64,000 bases of DNA, taken from Stictocephala bisonia. Its lineage: Eukaryota > Arthropoda > Insecta > Hemiptera > Membracidae. The stretch is taken from contig JAQJVL010001207.1 in assembly GCA_035578905.1 (NCBI GenBank), positions 124,001 to 188,000 on the forward strand. The letters run 5' to 3'. A program made the translations under genes and the position numbers. Shown here piece after piece: positions 1 through 12,490 of the stretch. Under the pieces are notes generated by a model. The model ran no database searches. It was not told where the DNA came from and worked only from the letters and a program-made list of their open reading frames with translations. The first letter of the stretch is position 1, and each line of letters begins with the position of its first letter.

Positions 1-49
1 TTGTATAAAAATGTTTGTTTTATTTCGAACAAAAACAATTCAACCTACA

Positions 50-505
50 GGTTGCGTTCAGTGGTTTCCATCGACGTGGACATCACATGATAAGTCTGGG
101 GTGTCCGTGTTATTTTATTTATTTTTATTTTATTTTATTTACATGCTATAAAACAGGTTTTACCCTAGTAACATTACAGCAGTTCAAAAACATTTTACAA
201 TAAATATGAGTAGCTTGAGCTATAAAGTTCATGTCACACTATTTTCACAGTTATGTTGTAGTCAGGGTACGAATTTTGTTTAGTAAAGTGAACTAAGTGA
301 CAGAATTATCAGTTATCTGAAAATTAGACTAATACTACGTGGTTCAGATTATACGTAAATATGTTGTCCATGCTTACTGAGCTATTAATAAATGGCTGTT
401 TATAGTGAACAATTAGCCTTAGTTAGACACATCGCTTTATCTTCGATCATCACTCACCTTTATTCATTACTCATCATGCGCCGATATCTAAACGATCTGA
501 GTCTT
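50..505 (+). repeat. SINE-A copy, diverged and interrupted
   Basis: This stretch matches the SINE-A family seen best at 6.0-6.9 and 17.06-17.5 kb. Shared landmarks in order are the segment with cgacgtggacat, the tctggggtgtcc segment, the ctgaaaattagac segment, tacgtggttcagatt, the gctattaataaatgg motif, and the tail ending in cgccgatatctaaacgat. The middle, about 110-290, does not align well and holds a TTTTA-rich insert, so the copy is either interrupted or strongly diverged. The tRNA-like head is missing. It is non-coding; the short open frame overlapping it is accidental. Confidence 0.7.
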
Positions 506-1595
506 AATTGTGTATAATAATGACGGAGAGCTCTCAATATAAATTATGTAGAGGCACATATTTACAGTGAAATGAAACAATATTACTTCATCCACAAGTA
601 ATGTCATATTTTAGCAGGCTTCAAGACGTTAAATGTAAACGCTAAACATACAAGCTCATGTTTATCTCGAATCGAGAATTCTATTTGTGCTTAAAGCCTA
701 TTTGTGATGCTGTTAGCTCAGGGGACTATTAAACCACAGAATAGGGCAATGAGGGCGCAATAGTCCCCGGGAGGGCTTAGGGCCGTAAAATAAACACGAG
801 AGAAAGCAGATTCAGCGTAAAACTCTGCCCTTGGAGATATAATATGGATTGTTTGCACCATTAAACTGTGCCATTTGCAGCTGCTGCTTTTCTCAAAATA
901 ATATGTTTGGTTTATTTCCTAGAGGTTATTTTAGTATTTTAACCATTGTTGTACTATTTTAGGGTCTAATAAAAGTAGATTTGTTATGTTTTGTTGAATT
1001 TATTGCACTTTTTACCCGTTTTCAGCTTAAAATCATATTTAAATAGTTATTTTAAGAGTAAAATGCCTTCTAATTAGTTAGACAATATGTTTTAATATTA
1101 TATTGTCCGAAATCAACTTCAAACCGAAACCGAAAACAATAGTTAATATTTCATTAGCTAAGCAATGCAAATCTTTATTAAACGTTTTAAAATATTGTTT
1201 ATTTAGTTTACTACCACATATAATTTGGTACAGTATGACATTTGTGGGATAGCCAGAGTATGAAATAGAGTATCATAATATTCATAAAAATACTACAGAA
1301 ACAGTATCCATAAATGATTGTCTAGAAAAAGAATCTCTATTGGTATTTTATGTTGTTGCCAACCAATATGAAACAACTGTATAAACACCCCTTCAGTTTT
1401 GGTTAGAGAAAAATCACTATTTTAATGTTTAATGATAAATCCTTCATTAGTAGGTTTTTACCATACAAAGCCTATCTCCCCTTAAATTTTCAACAAAATC
1501 TGCTCAGTAATTCTGGAGATTTCGTTATGACTAAATACATTCTTTTTTGGATTTTGTATGATCACATTACAGTTTATTACGATATTCCATCTTAG
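506..1595. other. AT-rich stretch without a recognisable gene
   Basis: No gene or family repeat was recognised. The only structure is a perfect 10 bp inverted repeat (GGGGACTATT at 721-730 and its complement at 759-768), which lies in a locally GC-richer patch at about 700-870. The rest is AT-rich with short homopolymers. Confidence 0.5.
721..768. repeat. Perfect 10 bp stem-loop
   Basis: GGGGACTATT at 721-730 pairs perfectly with AATAGTCCCC at 759-768 across a 28 nt loop. Nothing else nearby suggests a promoter or terminator. It could be the remnant of a small inverted-repeat element, or chance. Confidence 0.5.
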
Positions 1596-1670
1596 TATTG
1601 ACCCACTCGCCCACACATACACGTACTGTAGTACTATCCCATCCGCCCACCCATACACATACTGTGGTAC
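1596..1670. repeat. 36 bp minisatellite family, two units
   Basis: Two adjoining units of the family whose core is TACACGTACAGTGGTA followed by a CCCACCC-type tract. They read as gacccactcgcccacac plus atacacgtactgtagtac, then a second degenerate unit. The same core recurs at about a dozen places in the window. Confidence 0.75.
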
Positions 1671-2887
1671 ATATGGTTGAATCTATGTGAAATCAAGTGT
1701 TTAAGTTTGTGAACATCAAAAGAAAGAGTGCTTGATTTATAAAGAAAGATATGTGTGTCATTGACTCTCATCATCAAGGAAACGAATCAGTCGCATTGCA
1801 TGTCATCAGTCAATTTCTTAAACAGACATGATAAGACGCTTCCTACGATCCAAAATACATCAGTGTTTGGGCAAACGGTTACATTTGTTCACTCTTATTT
1901 GCTCTTATAGGCGTGAACGCTCTCTAGATAATCTTGTATTATAGATACTATAAATAATGTACGTATTTGTATAATATAGTAAGTAAAATACAAAATAAAA
2001 AGTCAATAAGATATACAATTTTACCGTTCTTTTGAATAGAAGCTAGAAGTTTTTTTATATTTATACTATTATTACTTTACTAATAAATATTCATTTACTT
2101 AAGGATTCTCTAATCTCAAAAAGTAAACTATCTGTAAATATTTGAAATTGTTACCTATATGTGTTATCATATGTTTGCTACTTTCGCACCTTTATATGTT
2201 GTGAGATAACATTCTAAATAAATATAATTGTTTTACTACCCGTACCTACATCTTTGACCTTGTACTAAAATCGAACATTCAGCGACACTGTAAGCTTCTA
2301 ATTATCTTAATTACTAGTTTATTTTTGTAATTTTAGTTAATAAGTCGTTTTTCCAACCAATTATCATTTTAAATGGTTTCTTATCTACAGTCCTTTACGT
2401 ATACGGTTATAGTTATATTCTAAGATAACTGGGTACCTAATTAAGTAATATATAGGCAAATAATATCTTATTCAATTTATTTTATTTTAGATACCATTAA
2501 CGATGCCACATCACAGCATGGGCGAAACGTTTGGTGATGTAAATATTGTAGATAACACATTGACGCAGTCGTTGCCGGAAGATTTAGTCATTCTTATTCA
2601 ATTTGTTGACTTATAATAATAAATTAATGCTATAAAGCTTAAGTTGTATGTTTAGTATATAATGATTACATATTAGTTATAGTTTAATATAACAAATTTA
2701 GTAAAGTTAATATAAACATATTAATAAAATATTCAACACAGTACAAGTATTAAAAACAAAACAATGCTAGTGTTAAGTTTACATGATTTTTCTGATTTCC
2801 TGAAAATAAATATATATGTAATTTCGTATTCAAACTATTCGAGGACTAAACATTATTGATATTGTATTTGATATATTTAGTTCTAAG
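1671..2887. other. AT-rich stretch without a recognisable gene
   Basis: I see no convincing open frame, repeat family or structured RNA here. The sequence is AT-rich with scattered stops in all frames. Confidence 0.5.
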
Positions 2888-3120
2888 TCCCCTTAATACC
2901 TTCAGGGTCCACTTAATGGTCGCTATCAAAACACTTCTGGAGAAGTTTTGAGGAGTCGGGTTGAGAATTAACCAGGATTTTTATGTTGTACAGTACAATG
3001 AGGATAACTCATTATTAAATCTGTTAGGTAGCCAAACATTACACAAATACTTTGTGGTTCGGAATCCACATTAAGGGTTTTAGTTTGCCCTGTCTGTGGG
3101 ATACTAATAAATGGTGGTAT
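2888..3120 (+). repeat. SINE-A copy, 5' two-thirds only
   Basis: It aligns with SINE-A from ccttaatacc, through acttaatggtcgctatc and tttgtggttcggaatcc, to actaataaatgg. It then stops at the point where the family's 3' tail domain should begin. The tail domain is found in opposite orientation 560 bp away at 3685-3827, with the foldback element at 3147-3681 between them. Confidence 0.65.
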
Positions 3121-3146
3121 GTAAGAATTTATTTATTTACCATACA

Positions 3147-3681
3147 AGGTGTTGGTGAACTCTCTAGCTAAACTTTGGAATTTAGTTTTGGACATGATAA
3201 AAAGTCATATAACAGTAAGGTCTATCTCGCTTCGTTAACCGTCTGTCTGTACGAGTAAAAAAGTAATGTCTCAAAAACCATAAATTGTACAGATTTGAAA
3301 TGCTGCATACTTAGTAAGACTAATAGCACTTAAACGTAAAAATATATTTTTTTTATTTTTCCTGCAACCGTTTTTAAATAGCTTACGTTCTAGAAATTAA
3401 AATTACCAAATATAAACGATAACTTTCCTATCCTAAGCTACTACTAAAAATAGCAAAAATATTTGTAGGTTTAGGTGCTATCAATCTTACTAAGCATACC
3501 AAATTGGAAATCTTTGGCATTTATGTTTCCTGAATCTTTTTTTTTTTTTTTTTAATCACAAACATACGGACGGATGATTAAGGAAGCCAGATAGACCATA
3601 CCGTTATAGGAAATTCTTTGTTTGTTTTAATATTCTGATATAAATTCCAAAGTTTGGCTATAGAGTTCCCAAACAACTCGT
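3147..3681. mobile_element. Foldback element with two inverted arms of about 250 bp
   Basis: The left arm (about 3147-3400) aligns with the reverse complement of the right arm (about 3430-3681) over nearly its whole length. Shared landmarks are aaactttggaattt at the outer ends, aaggtctatctcgcttc against its counterpart at about 3580-3600, the ccgtctgtctgtacg segment, and tgctatcaatctta against its partner. The arms differ by many substitutions and an A/T-run length difference, so the insertion is old. It has no coding capacity. It looks like a non-autonomous foldback or long-TIR element, but the superfamily cannot be assigned by eye. Confidence 0.75.
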
Positions 3682-3684
3682 ATA

Positions 3685-3827
3685 TCATTTATTGATAAGA
3701 CGCTGATCGTCATGATAGAGTCGAATATGGATTCCGAATAAGTTTGATGAGAGCAGATGAGTGAATGTAGTCTTTGTTGCAAAATAAGGCCAACTATTTC
3801 TTTAGAAAGAGGCTTCAATCAATAGCC
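3685..3827 (-). repeat. SINE-A 3' tail domain, inverted
   Basis: The reverse complement begins ggctattgattgaag, continues through ttggccttattttgc and ctacattcactcatc, and ends near gatcagcgtctta. This matches the 3' tail domain of SINE-A at 17.06-17.2 kb and 63.7-63.8 kb. It starts almost where the + oriented partial copy at 2888-3120 stops. Confidence 0.65.
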
Positions 3828-4017
3828 GGAGGTTACTCTTTCAAAAATTGTATTATGACTCTGATTTGAAATTTTTGATCGAACTGAGACACTTAACTTT
3901 TCTACCTGGGCTTTACCCATAACTCTATTGACCTATTTACTAAAACAATTAATTTTTCAGATCAACTAGCCTTAGTTATACAGTAATGACCACACTAGCT
4001 TATGTCTAGTCTTTAAA

Positions 4018-4019
<2 letters not shown>

Positions 4020-4074
<55 letters not shown>
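4020..4074. repeat. (AT)n microsatellite
   Basis: About 27 uninterrupted AT dinucleotides. It is a likely site of length polymorphism and assembly error. Confidence 0.97.
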
Positions 4075-4079
<5 letters not shown>

Positions 4080-6029
4080 TTCAAGTTATTCATATCTTCA
4101 AACAAAATTATTATCTTTAAAAATAAGTTGTAGATCCTTCACTTTCATATTGATGTGACAATCTTTTTGGTGGACAATCTATGACAACAAGGTCATATCT
4201 ATATCAAAACACAGAATGAAATGTTATGACGTTTCAGTTATTATATTATTTTATCTTTTGAAACGTCGGTATAGTGTAAGAGATTTGATAATTAGTTATT
4301 CATTCAATAGTAAACATTTCGTAAAAATAAAGGAAATTGAATTGTAAATCATATGTATTTTGTTTACGTCAGCCAATATGTGTGAATTGAGTGAATTTCC
4401 CTAAATAACATGTTAATAGCACACCAAAATATAAAGTAACTCATTTTATAATATATTTTACATACATGTTTGTTTTGTACCTATAGTACGTACATACATA
4501 CCATACACCATACATACATGTTTATAACAAATTATGAAACAAAATCATTATGCTTACAGCTGGAACATTTAATATTCACGAACAAAATGAAATTTAATGA
4601 GCCAAAAATTAACCTATTTATAGTACCTATTAAAGGTTAGCACAACAATTTTTTATTTCATTTCATTTTGCAGCGAGTTTGTGAGTCAAGAACCGATAAA
4701 CAAAAATATTTTGTTTAATAATCATGTTTATAAATAGTATTAATAAACTTTCATATATAGTATTCAACTTCTTTGGATTAAATATTCATTTTAAGTTGTG
4801 ATAATAATCTCCACACATTACTGGCTAGTTAAGACTAGTATAACATTACTTCTTTAGTAATTTAGTACTAAGGTTAAATTTAACTATAAGTTTCTTTATT
4901 TAATACTGTTTCTAGAAAGTTCTTACAATCAAAATTATTATGTTCTATCGGAATAAACCAATATACAAATATATGGTTATTCTAAATATATTTTTATATT
5001 GTTAACCGACCACATGGAAGCAGTTGTTGAAACAATAACCATTATAAGGTGGCGCATGTTGTGTTTATGTCACCATAACCTAACGACGTTGTTATAAAAT
5101 TGCATTGACCTACATGTGTTACTTAATAGCGACGGCAGTTGTCGGTTATGGTATTTTGATCTACATACCACTAACAATATCTAATACTGGTGGATTAATC
5201 TATCAATACATACAAAATACTTCCATTTACGTTTTGCCACAACTATAGAGGATATTATTGTATTTACATTATCTTTTATAATAGATGGTTTGAAACAACT
5301 TTATAAATAATAAATACACAGTATTAGCAATTCTTTTATAATTGTATATAACAATATCATGAAAATAATATCTAATTGCAAGAAAAAATAGTGTAATTTC
5401 TTTAGATGAGATTCATTAGTTTTCCCCCTCAGCAATATTTAAAATTCTCAGAATCTTTCTTCTCAAATATAAGGCTTTTCTTGGTTTTTTTTTTTTTATA
5501 AAATGTAAGTAAACAGCTTCAGAACATTTGTTTTTACATTATATATTTTAATAGTCATACGGTTACATGCACGTTATGAAACTTGATTAAATTAATAAAA
5601 TATTACTGAATATCAAAAGCAAAATTACAAAAATTTTAATAAAAATTCGATTTATCGACTTTAGTTAGAAGTGTGGATTCGATGCATGCAACTAATCTGT
5701 AAGTGTGGAAATGACTAAAATTATATTAGTACAGTATTTACATTATGTGCCATAACTATTTGGCAAGCAATATATGTCTAAGAATGTTTACCAAATATCA
5801 CAAACACTATTGTATTGTTACACAAACATGCATTCTCTGAGTTGCAGTAAATACACTCCAATCTGCACATTCCTCTAGACCAAGAGACATAAGTGATCAA
5901 TCCTATTCCATGTATGTCATAATAACCTTTAGTACACTCTCAAAATATAACCATCACTAAATGAATGTTTAACAAAATTCCATCCTCACCATCAGGATAG
6001 TTATAGCAACCTTGTGTTATAGTTATAGT
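4075..6029. other. AT-rich stretch without a recognisable gene
   Basis: No open frame with protein-like composition, no tandem array and no named repeat was recognised. Short poly-T runs occur, for example near 5487. Confidence 0.5.
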
Positions 6030-6490
6030 CGGTACTGGTGGCGCAGTGCTGTAACACAGCTACTTGGGGACAAAGTGTTCGGGAGATTGTAGGCGATAGG
6101 TTGGATGCTCGGGTCCTCTTAATACCGACATGGCGTCCGCTCAATGGTTGCTATCGGCGTGGACACTACTAGAGAAGTCTGGGTTGTCCATGTTGGGTGG
6201 TAATCATTGTAAGGATGTTGTGTGGAGGAGATAACTGAGTATCAGGCTTGTCAATTAACTGAAAATCAGACCAGCACTACGTGGTTCGGATTCCACGTAA
6301 AGCTGTAGGTCCCTTAGTTGCCCTGGCTGTTGGGCTATTAATAAATTGCCCTTTCTGAGGAACAGTTGAACTCAGTTAGTAACCAGACTACACTCATCCT
6401 GCATTCATCCTGCGCTCATATAATCATTCATATTCGCCTTAAAATACCAACAACGTTGTGTCGGCATCTCATATTTAAGAATCTCTGTAC
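6030..6490 (+). repeat. SINE-A, near full length, left half of inverted pair
   Basis: This is the best full copy of the family. The 5' head has tggcgcagtgct at 6039-6050, matching 10 of 12 positions of the Pol III A box TRGCNNAGYNGG, and a weak B-box-like stretch at about 6075-6100. The body includes acgtggttcggattccacgt and gctattaataaattgcc, and the tail ends near gtgtcggcatctcatat. A second copy in opposite orientation follows directly (6500-6925), so the two can fold into a long hairpin. The 67-codon open frame inside is a by-product. Confidence 0.8.
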
Positions 6491-6499
6491 GTTATCAGG

Positions 6500-6925
6500 T
6501 TTATTCTCAGATACGAGACGCCGAAATAACGTTGTGTTCACTTTAAGGCGAATAGGAATTATTATATGAGTGTAGGGTGAGTGTAAATGACTTGTGTAGT
6601 CTGGTCACTGAGTTCAACTTATGCTCATAAAGGGCCATTTATTATTATATGAAATAGCCACAGCAAACAATGGACATACAGCTTTACGTGGAATCCGAAC
6701 AACGTATTGGTCTGATTTTCAGCCAATTGACAAGCCTAATACTCAATTATCTTCCCTACACAACATATGGATACTGACTATCACCCAACATGGACACCCC
6801 AGACTTCTATAAAAGTGACCTTACCGATAGTAGCAATTGATCGGACGCAATGTTAGTATTAAGGAACCGAGAATATAACCGAACGTCTACAATCTCCTCA
6901 ACACTTTGTGCCGATATGTCCAAAA
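6500..6925 (-). repeat. SINE-A, right half of inverted pair
   Basis: The reverse complement of this stretch aligns with 6060-6490 along its length. It starts with the tail (gagacgccga), passes through tttacgtggaatccgaac, and ends near the head with aacactttgtgccgat. The outer 30-40 bases of the head are missing. The two copies meet tail to tail around 6490-6500. Confidence 0.8.
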
Positions 6926-7627
6926 GGTACAAAATCTTAAGAAATTCCTTCATATAAATCTGAACCTTTTCATCACGCAGATAGTAAAAACGAAAAAGAA
7001 ATTATGCAAGGTTGAGGAACGAAATTGTTCCCTTTTTTTAAACATGATATATTCCAGTTTATAAATAAATACGTAATTTATATTTTTTGAATTTTTTTAT
7101 ATAATAAACAATTACACGATGCTTAGAAAAAAGGCTAACTTGGTTGAAAATATCTGGTTACAAAGTTTATTAAGAAAGCAAACGTTAATCTGTGCCTTAA
7201 AGGAAACAAAATACAGGTTTTATATATATATTGTTAAGATTATAAAACATCTTTTATTATTTGGCAATTATAAATGTAAGATGAATAAACCACTCTTAAA
7301 TATTTACTAGAACTATAACGTGTCTTATTCTCAGAAGTATTTCCAACTCTGTAAAAACAGAACCATTCATCTACTTAAGCTGCTTATTGTCCTATTGAAA
7401 GGATTTTCGTTCTTAGAATTTAAAACATCCATATAGTTCGTTAAACATTCATCTGTCTTTATAATACTTCTCACTTTATATTTGTAATAACACATTGCAC
7501 AACATTAACAAGTTACTGTTTTAACCTAACATTGTTACAAAATTAAGTCTCTTTTTTGTCGATTTCATAAAGTTAGTATATTTGTCTTGAAGGTGTAATC
7601 TAAATCACTAGGCCTACCTGATTCTGC
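6926..7627. other. AT-rich stretch without a recognisable gene
   Basis: I see no supported feature. An open frame of 63 codons at 7119-7310 has no recognisable motif and is probably chance. Confidence 0.45.
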
Positions 7628-7858
7628 TCTAGTTCCCTTAACATTAAGACAGCATCGCTTTAATGTTTGACGTTGCCATGGACACCATAAGGCAAGGCCA
7701 TCTTGTTTTTTTGCCTAGGTTCAGGTGATTTCCTTGTAGGAAATAAATAATACAGCCTGTCTGTTTGCCGAAAGTCAGACCAAAAATACGTGTATCGAAT
7801 TCCATAATACGTGATTACGATGTCACTCTGATCATTGGGCCGTTGCATTTTTAACCCA
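7628..7858 (+). repeat. SINE-A copy, strongly diverged
   Basis: It aligns with SINE-A from tcccttaacattaagac, through a gacgttgccatggacacc segment, to gccgaaagtcagacc and gatcattgggccgttgc. Head and tail are missing. The divergence indicates an old insertion. Confidence 0.55.
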
Positions 7859-10290
7859 ACTCATGATTTTAAATAAAAATGACAAACAAAAAATATATCT
7901 ATTAACAGATTTTATTATTATTAAAATTTAATACTGCTATTTACATGATGGTAATGACAATTTTGTTTTGACTGTTTTGTTTTAAAATATTCCTCCGCAG
8001 TAAACACTTCGTGGCCTTTGCCCTAAACCATGTTTCTAACGCCAACTTAATGACATTGCACGAAACCCAAATAAAGTGAACAACAATACATCAATGTAAA
8101 TCAGCTGATAGTCATGGAAGAAGAAGAAGAACCAGGGCTATCGACTTATGGACTTGTAATTGTTTTAAAATGTCATTTTATGTACTTGTAAATAGGGTTG
8201 CGTTTTAAAAGAAACATCCTGTACAAGCCAACAAGGGAGTCCCTTTTTAGTAAAAAGATTCATTAAAACATAATTCTAATTGAAACAAATAGTTTGCTAT
8301 TAAACTAAAATCAATTATTTTTATCTATTTTTTTTACGAGCATACCAATCAATAATGAACATTGTGAATGATGAGAACACAGCACTGTAGACAAACTGAA
8401 GATATGCGAAATATTTACCTTGTTAGCGTTCTTATCAACGGACTTTTAAGGCAAATGAATAAGTACGAGTTGAAAGTATTGTAAATGTCATACTTCAAAC
8501 AAAACTAACAACATTCACAGCAGGTACAAGTCAAGCTCGCCCACCTAGAGATAAGACGTATTCAGTTCAAGGTCACTGAAGTCCCGCTCTCAAGGTCGTT
8601 GTTACTTAGCTGGTAATGTGGTTATTATAATAGAAGTTGTGGACAATAATAATTTTAAAATGATCTTTAATGGCCTCAACCAATTTTCACTGCCTCCGTT
8701 ATCTATGTTTAACACATTATTAGCCTTGTCACATTGCGTTATGCAGTGTAGTCTTGTGACGTTCAGGAGGAAATTACAGCACCATACTTTACGGGGTTTC
8801 ACTGTTAACATCTAAGGAAAATAGTCAATTCAAACCCAATAAACAAAACACTATGCATGTAACAGCGAGATGTTAAAGAGGAATATTCGAATCGATAAAA
8901 TATAAGCCACACGTTCAATATCACCAAGTCAGCAGTTTTTACGTGTTCTATATACGAGATTTTTTTGACTCGTAATTTTGACTATCACTATTTTAAGATA
9001 CACTTGCCGTAGCAGTTTGTCATATCATTTGTACTTAAGTTGAAAATTTAACATATGTTTTAAATGAATATACTTTTGCTGTGATAGAAAAGTTCAAGAT
9101 ATAAAAATTATTTAATAAATCAAGTCAGTACTAAGTCAACTTTCTGTTATCAAATAAAAGAATATGACTATCTATCATTACATCACAAAAACCAAAGTTA
9201 TTATAAAATTTTATTATTATTGATGCAACAATTTTCCCAATACGGATCACTAAATTTGAATCATACACTTTATTGATAAATCATTCTATTAATATTTACA
9301 GTATACATATTATGCCAATAATGTGCTCTAATTAGGAAGGCTTAAGTATTCTAAGTATAAGAGAATGTTTACAAAGAACAGATTTATTTACGGGAAATAC
9401 AGTACATGTCAGTCACCTATTGAGCATGATATAAAGCTTATCCCAGATGCTTTAAAACACTTATTAGAAGAGTCTGATAAAGGCCTATAAACCTGCAACA
9501 TTACCCCATCATGTTATATTACTCAAGAAATAAATCGTTAATCTTATCGAGAAGTACTTCAAAATCAAAAGAAGACTATAACGTGGATTATTGATGAGTA
9601 ATGGTTTTAATGCAGAGCATACATGCAATGTAACCTTTCTTAGTGGCTAGGTTATCAGCCTTACTTGCAGATATATTAACATTAACTACCTCTTTTCATG
9701 TTAACAAGATACATTATCTTCTACAAGTCAGGAAATAATTGTGTAACTACTTGTATATTTAAAGTGGAAATTCAATTAAGAATTCTCAGTTTGTTAAAGT
9801 GGAATTGTGTGAAGGAGTAAGATTCTGTTTGTATTGTACTTTGCATTCCCTTGTTCTGGCAAGTATCTAACCTGTAAATTCAACCTGTACCAAAATGTTA
9901 GAAAAAAATACACGTACGACAATTTGAGGAATCTATCAGCCCAGATTGGAATTTTGAAAAGTGATGTGTATTATGTTTTTAACATAAACCTTGTTTGTAT
10001 ACTTGATTTCTGCAACTTGTTCCAGGAAATTATTTAAGAACAATATGAGATATTTAATAATTGAACACCAGTTAAACGTACGCACTAGAATAGGTTCTTA
10101 ATATAGTTATAACTTAAAATAATTGAAGGTTGTAAGGAAAAAATATATATTTAATCCATCAATTTAATTTTTGATTGATGTATTTTATCCTAATATGGCC
10201 TTCGTCTATTTACATAACAGGCAAATTAAATATTATTTTTTATAATTAGTAAATAGGCTTTTTTAAATTCTAAATTGTTGTTGACCTGTA
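7859..10290. other. Long stretch without a recognisable gene
   Basis: Mostly AT-rich. The part at about 8520-8815 is less AT-rich and has overlapping open frames of 65-69 codons on both strands, without recognisable motifs. The region at 9830-10040 has an open frame of 67 codons, also without motifs. I would not annotate either as a gene. Confidence 0.4.
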
Positions 10291-11450
10291 TGAGATATAC
10301 TGAAATAGCTGTGTAGCCGTCTGAGATACACTGAAATAGCTATAAATCCATCAGAGATACACTAAAACAGTTGTAGATCCGTCTGAGATACACTGAAATA
10401 GCTATTAATCCGTCAGATATACACTAAAATAGTTGTAGAGCCGTCTTAGATACACTGAAATAGCTATAAATCCGTCACAGATACACTAAAATAGCTGTAG
10501 ATTCGTCAGAGATACACTGAAATAGCCATAAATCCATCAGAGATACACTAAAATAGCTGTAGATTTGTCTGAGATACACTGAAAAAGCTATAAATTCGTC
10601 AGAGATACACTAAAATAGCTTTAGGGCCGTCTGAGATATACTAAAATAGCTATAAATCCGTCTGAGATACATTGAAATAGCTATAAATCCGTCAGAAATA
10701 CACTGAAATAGCTATAAATCCGTCAAAGATACACTAAAATAGTTTTAGAGCCGTCTGAGATACACTGAAAAAGCTATAAATCCGTCTGAGATACATTGAA
10801 ATAGCTATAAATCCGTCAGAAATACACTAAAATAGCTATAAATCCGTCAAAGATACACTAAAATAGTTTTAGAGCCGTCTGAGATACACTGAAAAAGCTA
10901 TAAATCCGTCATAGTTACTCTAAAATAGCTGTAGAGCCGTATGAAATACACTGAAATAGCTATAAGTCCGTCAGATACACACTAAAATAGCTGTAGATCC
11001 TTCTGAGATATACTGAAATAGCTATAAATCCGTCAGACAGACACTACAATAGTTGTAGAGCCATCTACAATACACGGAAATAGCTATAAATCCGTCAGAG
11101 ATATACTAAAACAGTTGTAGAGCCGTCTGAGATACATTGAAATAGCTATAAATCCATCAGACATACACTAAAATAGTTTTAGAGCCGTCTGAGATACAAT
11201 GAAATAGCTAAAAATCCATCAGACATACACTAAAATAGTTGTAGAGCCGTCTGAGATACACTGAAATAGCTATAAATCCGTCAGATATACACTAAAATAC
11301 TTGTAGAGACGTCTGAGATACACTGAAATAGCTATAAATTTGTTAGACATACACTAAAATAGTTGTAGAGCCGTCTGAGATACACTGAAATAGCTATAAA
11401 TCCGTCAAAGACACACTAATATAGCTGCAGATCCGTCTGAGAAACATTAA
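10291..11450. repeat. 31 bp satellite-like array, organised as 62 bp dimers
   Basis: About 37 monomers of 31 bp. Two subtypes alternate: one reads like gatacactgaaatagctata followed by aatccgtc, the other like gatacactaaaatagttgta followed by gagccgtct, giving a 62 bp dimer. Later dimers are almost identical, early ones are more diverged. The array is interrupted at 11451-11738 by other DNA and resumes at 11739-12048. It is non-coding, with stops in most frames. Confidence 0.95.
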
Positions 11451-11595
11451 TGTAGGGGCGGGGGGGGGGGTTAGGCCCCAAGTCAACCACCAGATTATCA
11501 CCTACCCCAATAAACACATTGTATTCTACATGTCAGTGTACTCTACAAATTTTAAAATGTGTGTGTCCAAGTGAATAACATATTTCTTTGTACTT
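11451..11595. other. Interruption of the 31 bp array, with a G run
   Basis: Begins with a G-rich run (ggggcgggggggggggtta at about 11455-11473) and is then non-repetitive up to a 36 bp minisatellite. Together with 11596-11738 it looks like an insertion into the array. I see no target-site duplication by eye. Confidence 0.5.
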
Positions 11596-11738
11596 TGGTT
11601 GTACTGTACCTACACGTACGGTGGTACTGACCCACCCGCTCGCCCCTACACGTACGGTGGTACTAACCCACCCACCCGCCCCTACACGTACAGTGGTACT
11701 GACCCACCCACCCGCCCCTACACGTACAGTGGGACTTA
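11596..11738. repeat. 36 bp minisatellite family, four units nested in another array
   Basis: Four nearly identical 36 bp units built on tacacgtacggtggtactga plus cccacccacccgcccc. The units are 12 codons long and lack stops on both strands, which is why open frames of 61 and 87 codons appear here. They should not be read as genes. Confidence 0.92.
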
Positions 11739-12048
11739 ATAGCCATAAATCCGTCAGACATACACTAAAATAGTTGTACAGCCGTCTGAGATACAATGAA
11801 ATAGCTATAAATCCGTCAGAGATACACTAAAATAGTTGTAGATCCGTCTGAGGCACACTGAAATAGCTATAAATCCATAAAACATACACTAAAATAGTTG
11901 TAGAGCCGTCTGAGATACACTGAAATAGCTATAAATCCATAAAACATACACTAAAATAGTTGTAGAGCCGTCTGAGATACACTGAAATAGCTATAAATCC
12001 ATAAAACATACACTAAAATAGTTGTAGAGCCGTCTGAGATACAATGAA
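11739..12048. repeat. 31/62 bp array, resumed
   Basis: About ten further monomers of the same 31/62 bp repeat. The last dimers are almost identical, pointing to recent local amplification or gene-conversion-like homogenisation at this end. Confidence 0.93.
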
Positions 12049-12490
12049 AGAGTTAAAACTTTTTTGATTAGTCAAGTATTAGATACTTAGTACAATCTGG
12101 CTCTAATAAATAACAGTGAATTATTTTTGAGGGCAGTAGACTTCTTTGTCCATACTTTATAAGATTGAAGATCAGTCTACACCCCGTATTAATTAAGTGT
12201 TTTGTATTACATAGCACAACTGTTTAGTTTGATAAAACTAAAATGCAAATAAATATATTAAAATAAAGTACGTCTTAGTATGGTATTTTTGGCATACTAA
12301 AAATAAAGCTAACTGTGCAGATTTCCATAAACAAAGGAGTTCCATTAATAATCTTCTGAAATGATCGTTCTAACAACAAAAAGTACTAACGTTCTATAGT
12401 AATTGGAATATTAACTATGTAATTAATTTCTAGCATAAATAATTTTTTAATAAGAAAAATGTATGATGCCACAGTAAATTTTGTAATGGT

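Noticed and set aside
10291..12048. CRISPR-like array (short units of regular length)
   Set aside because: There are no unique spacers; both halves of the 62 bp period are repeats. The surrounding DNA is eukaryotic in character.
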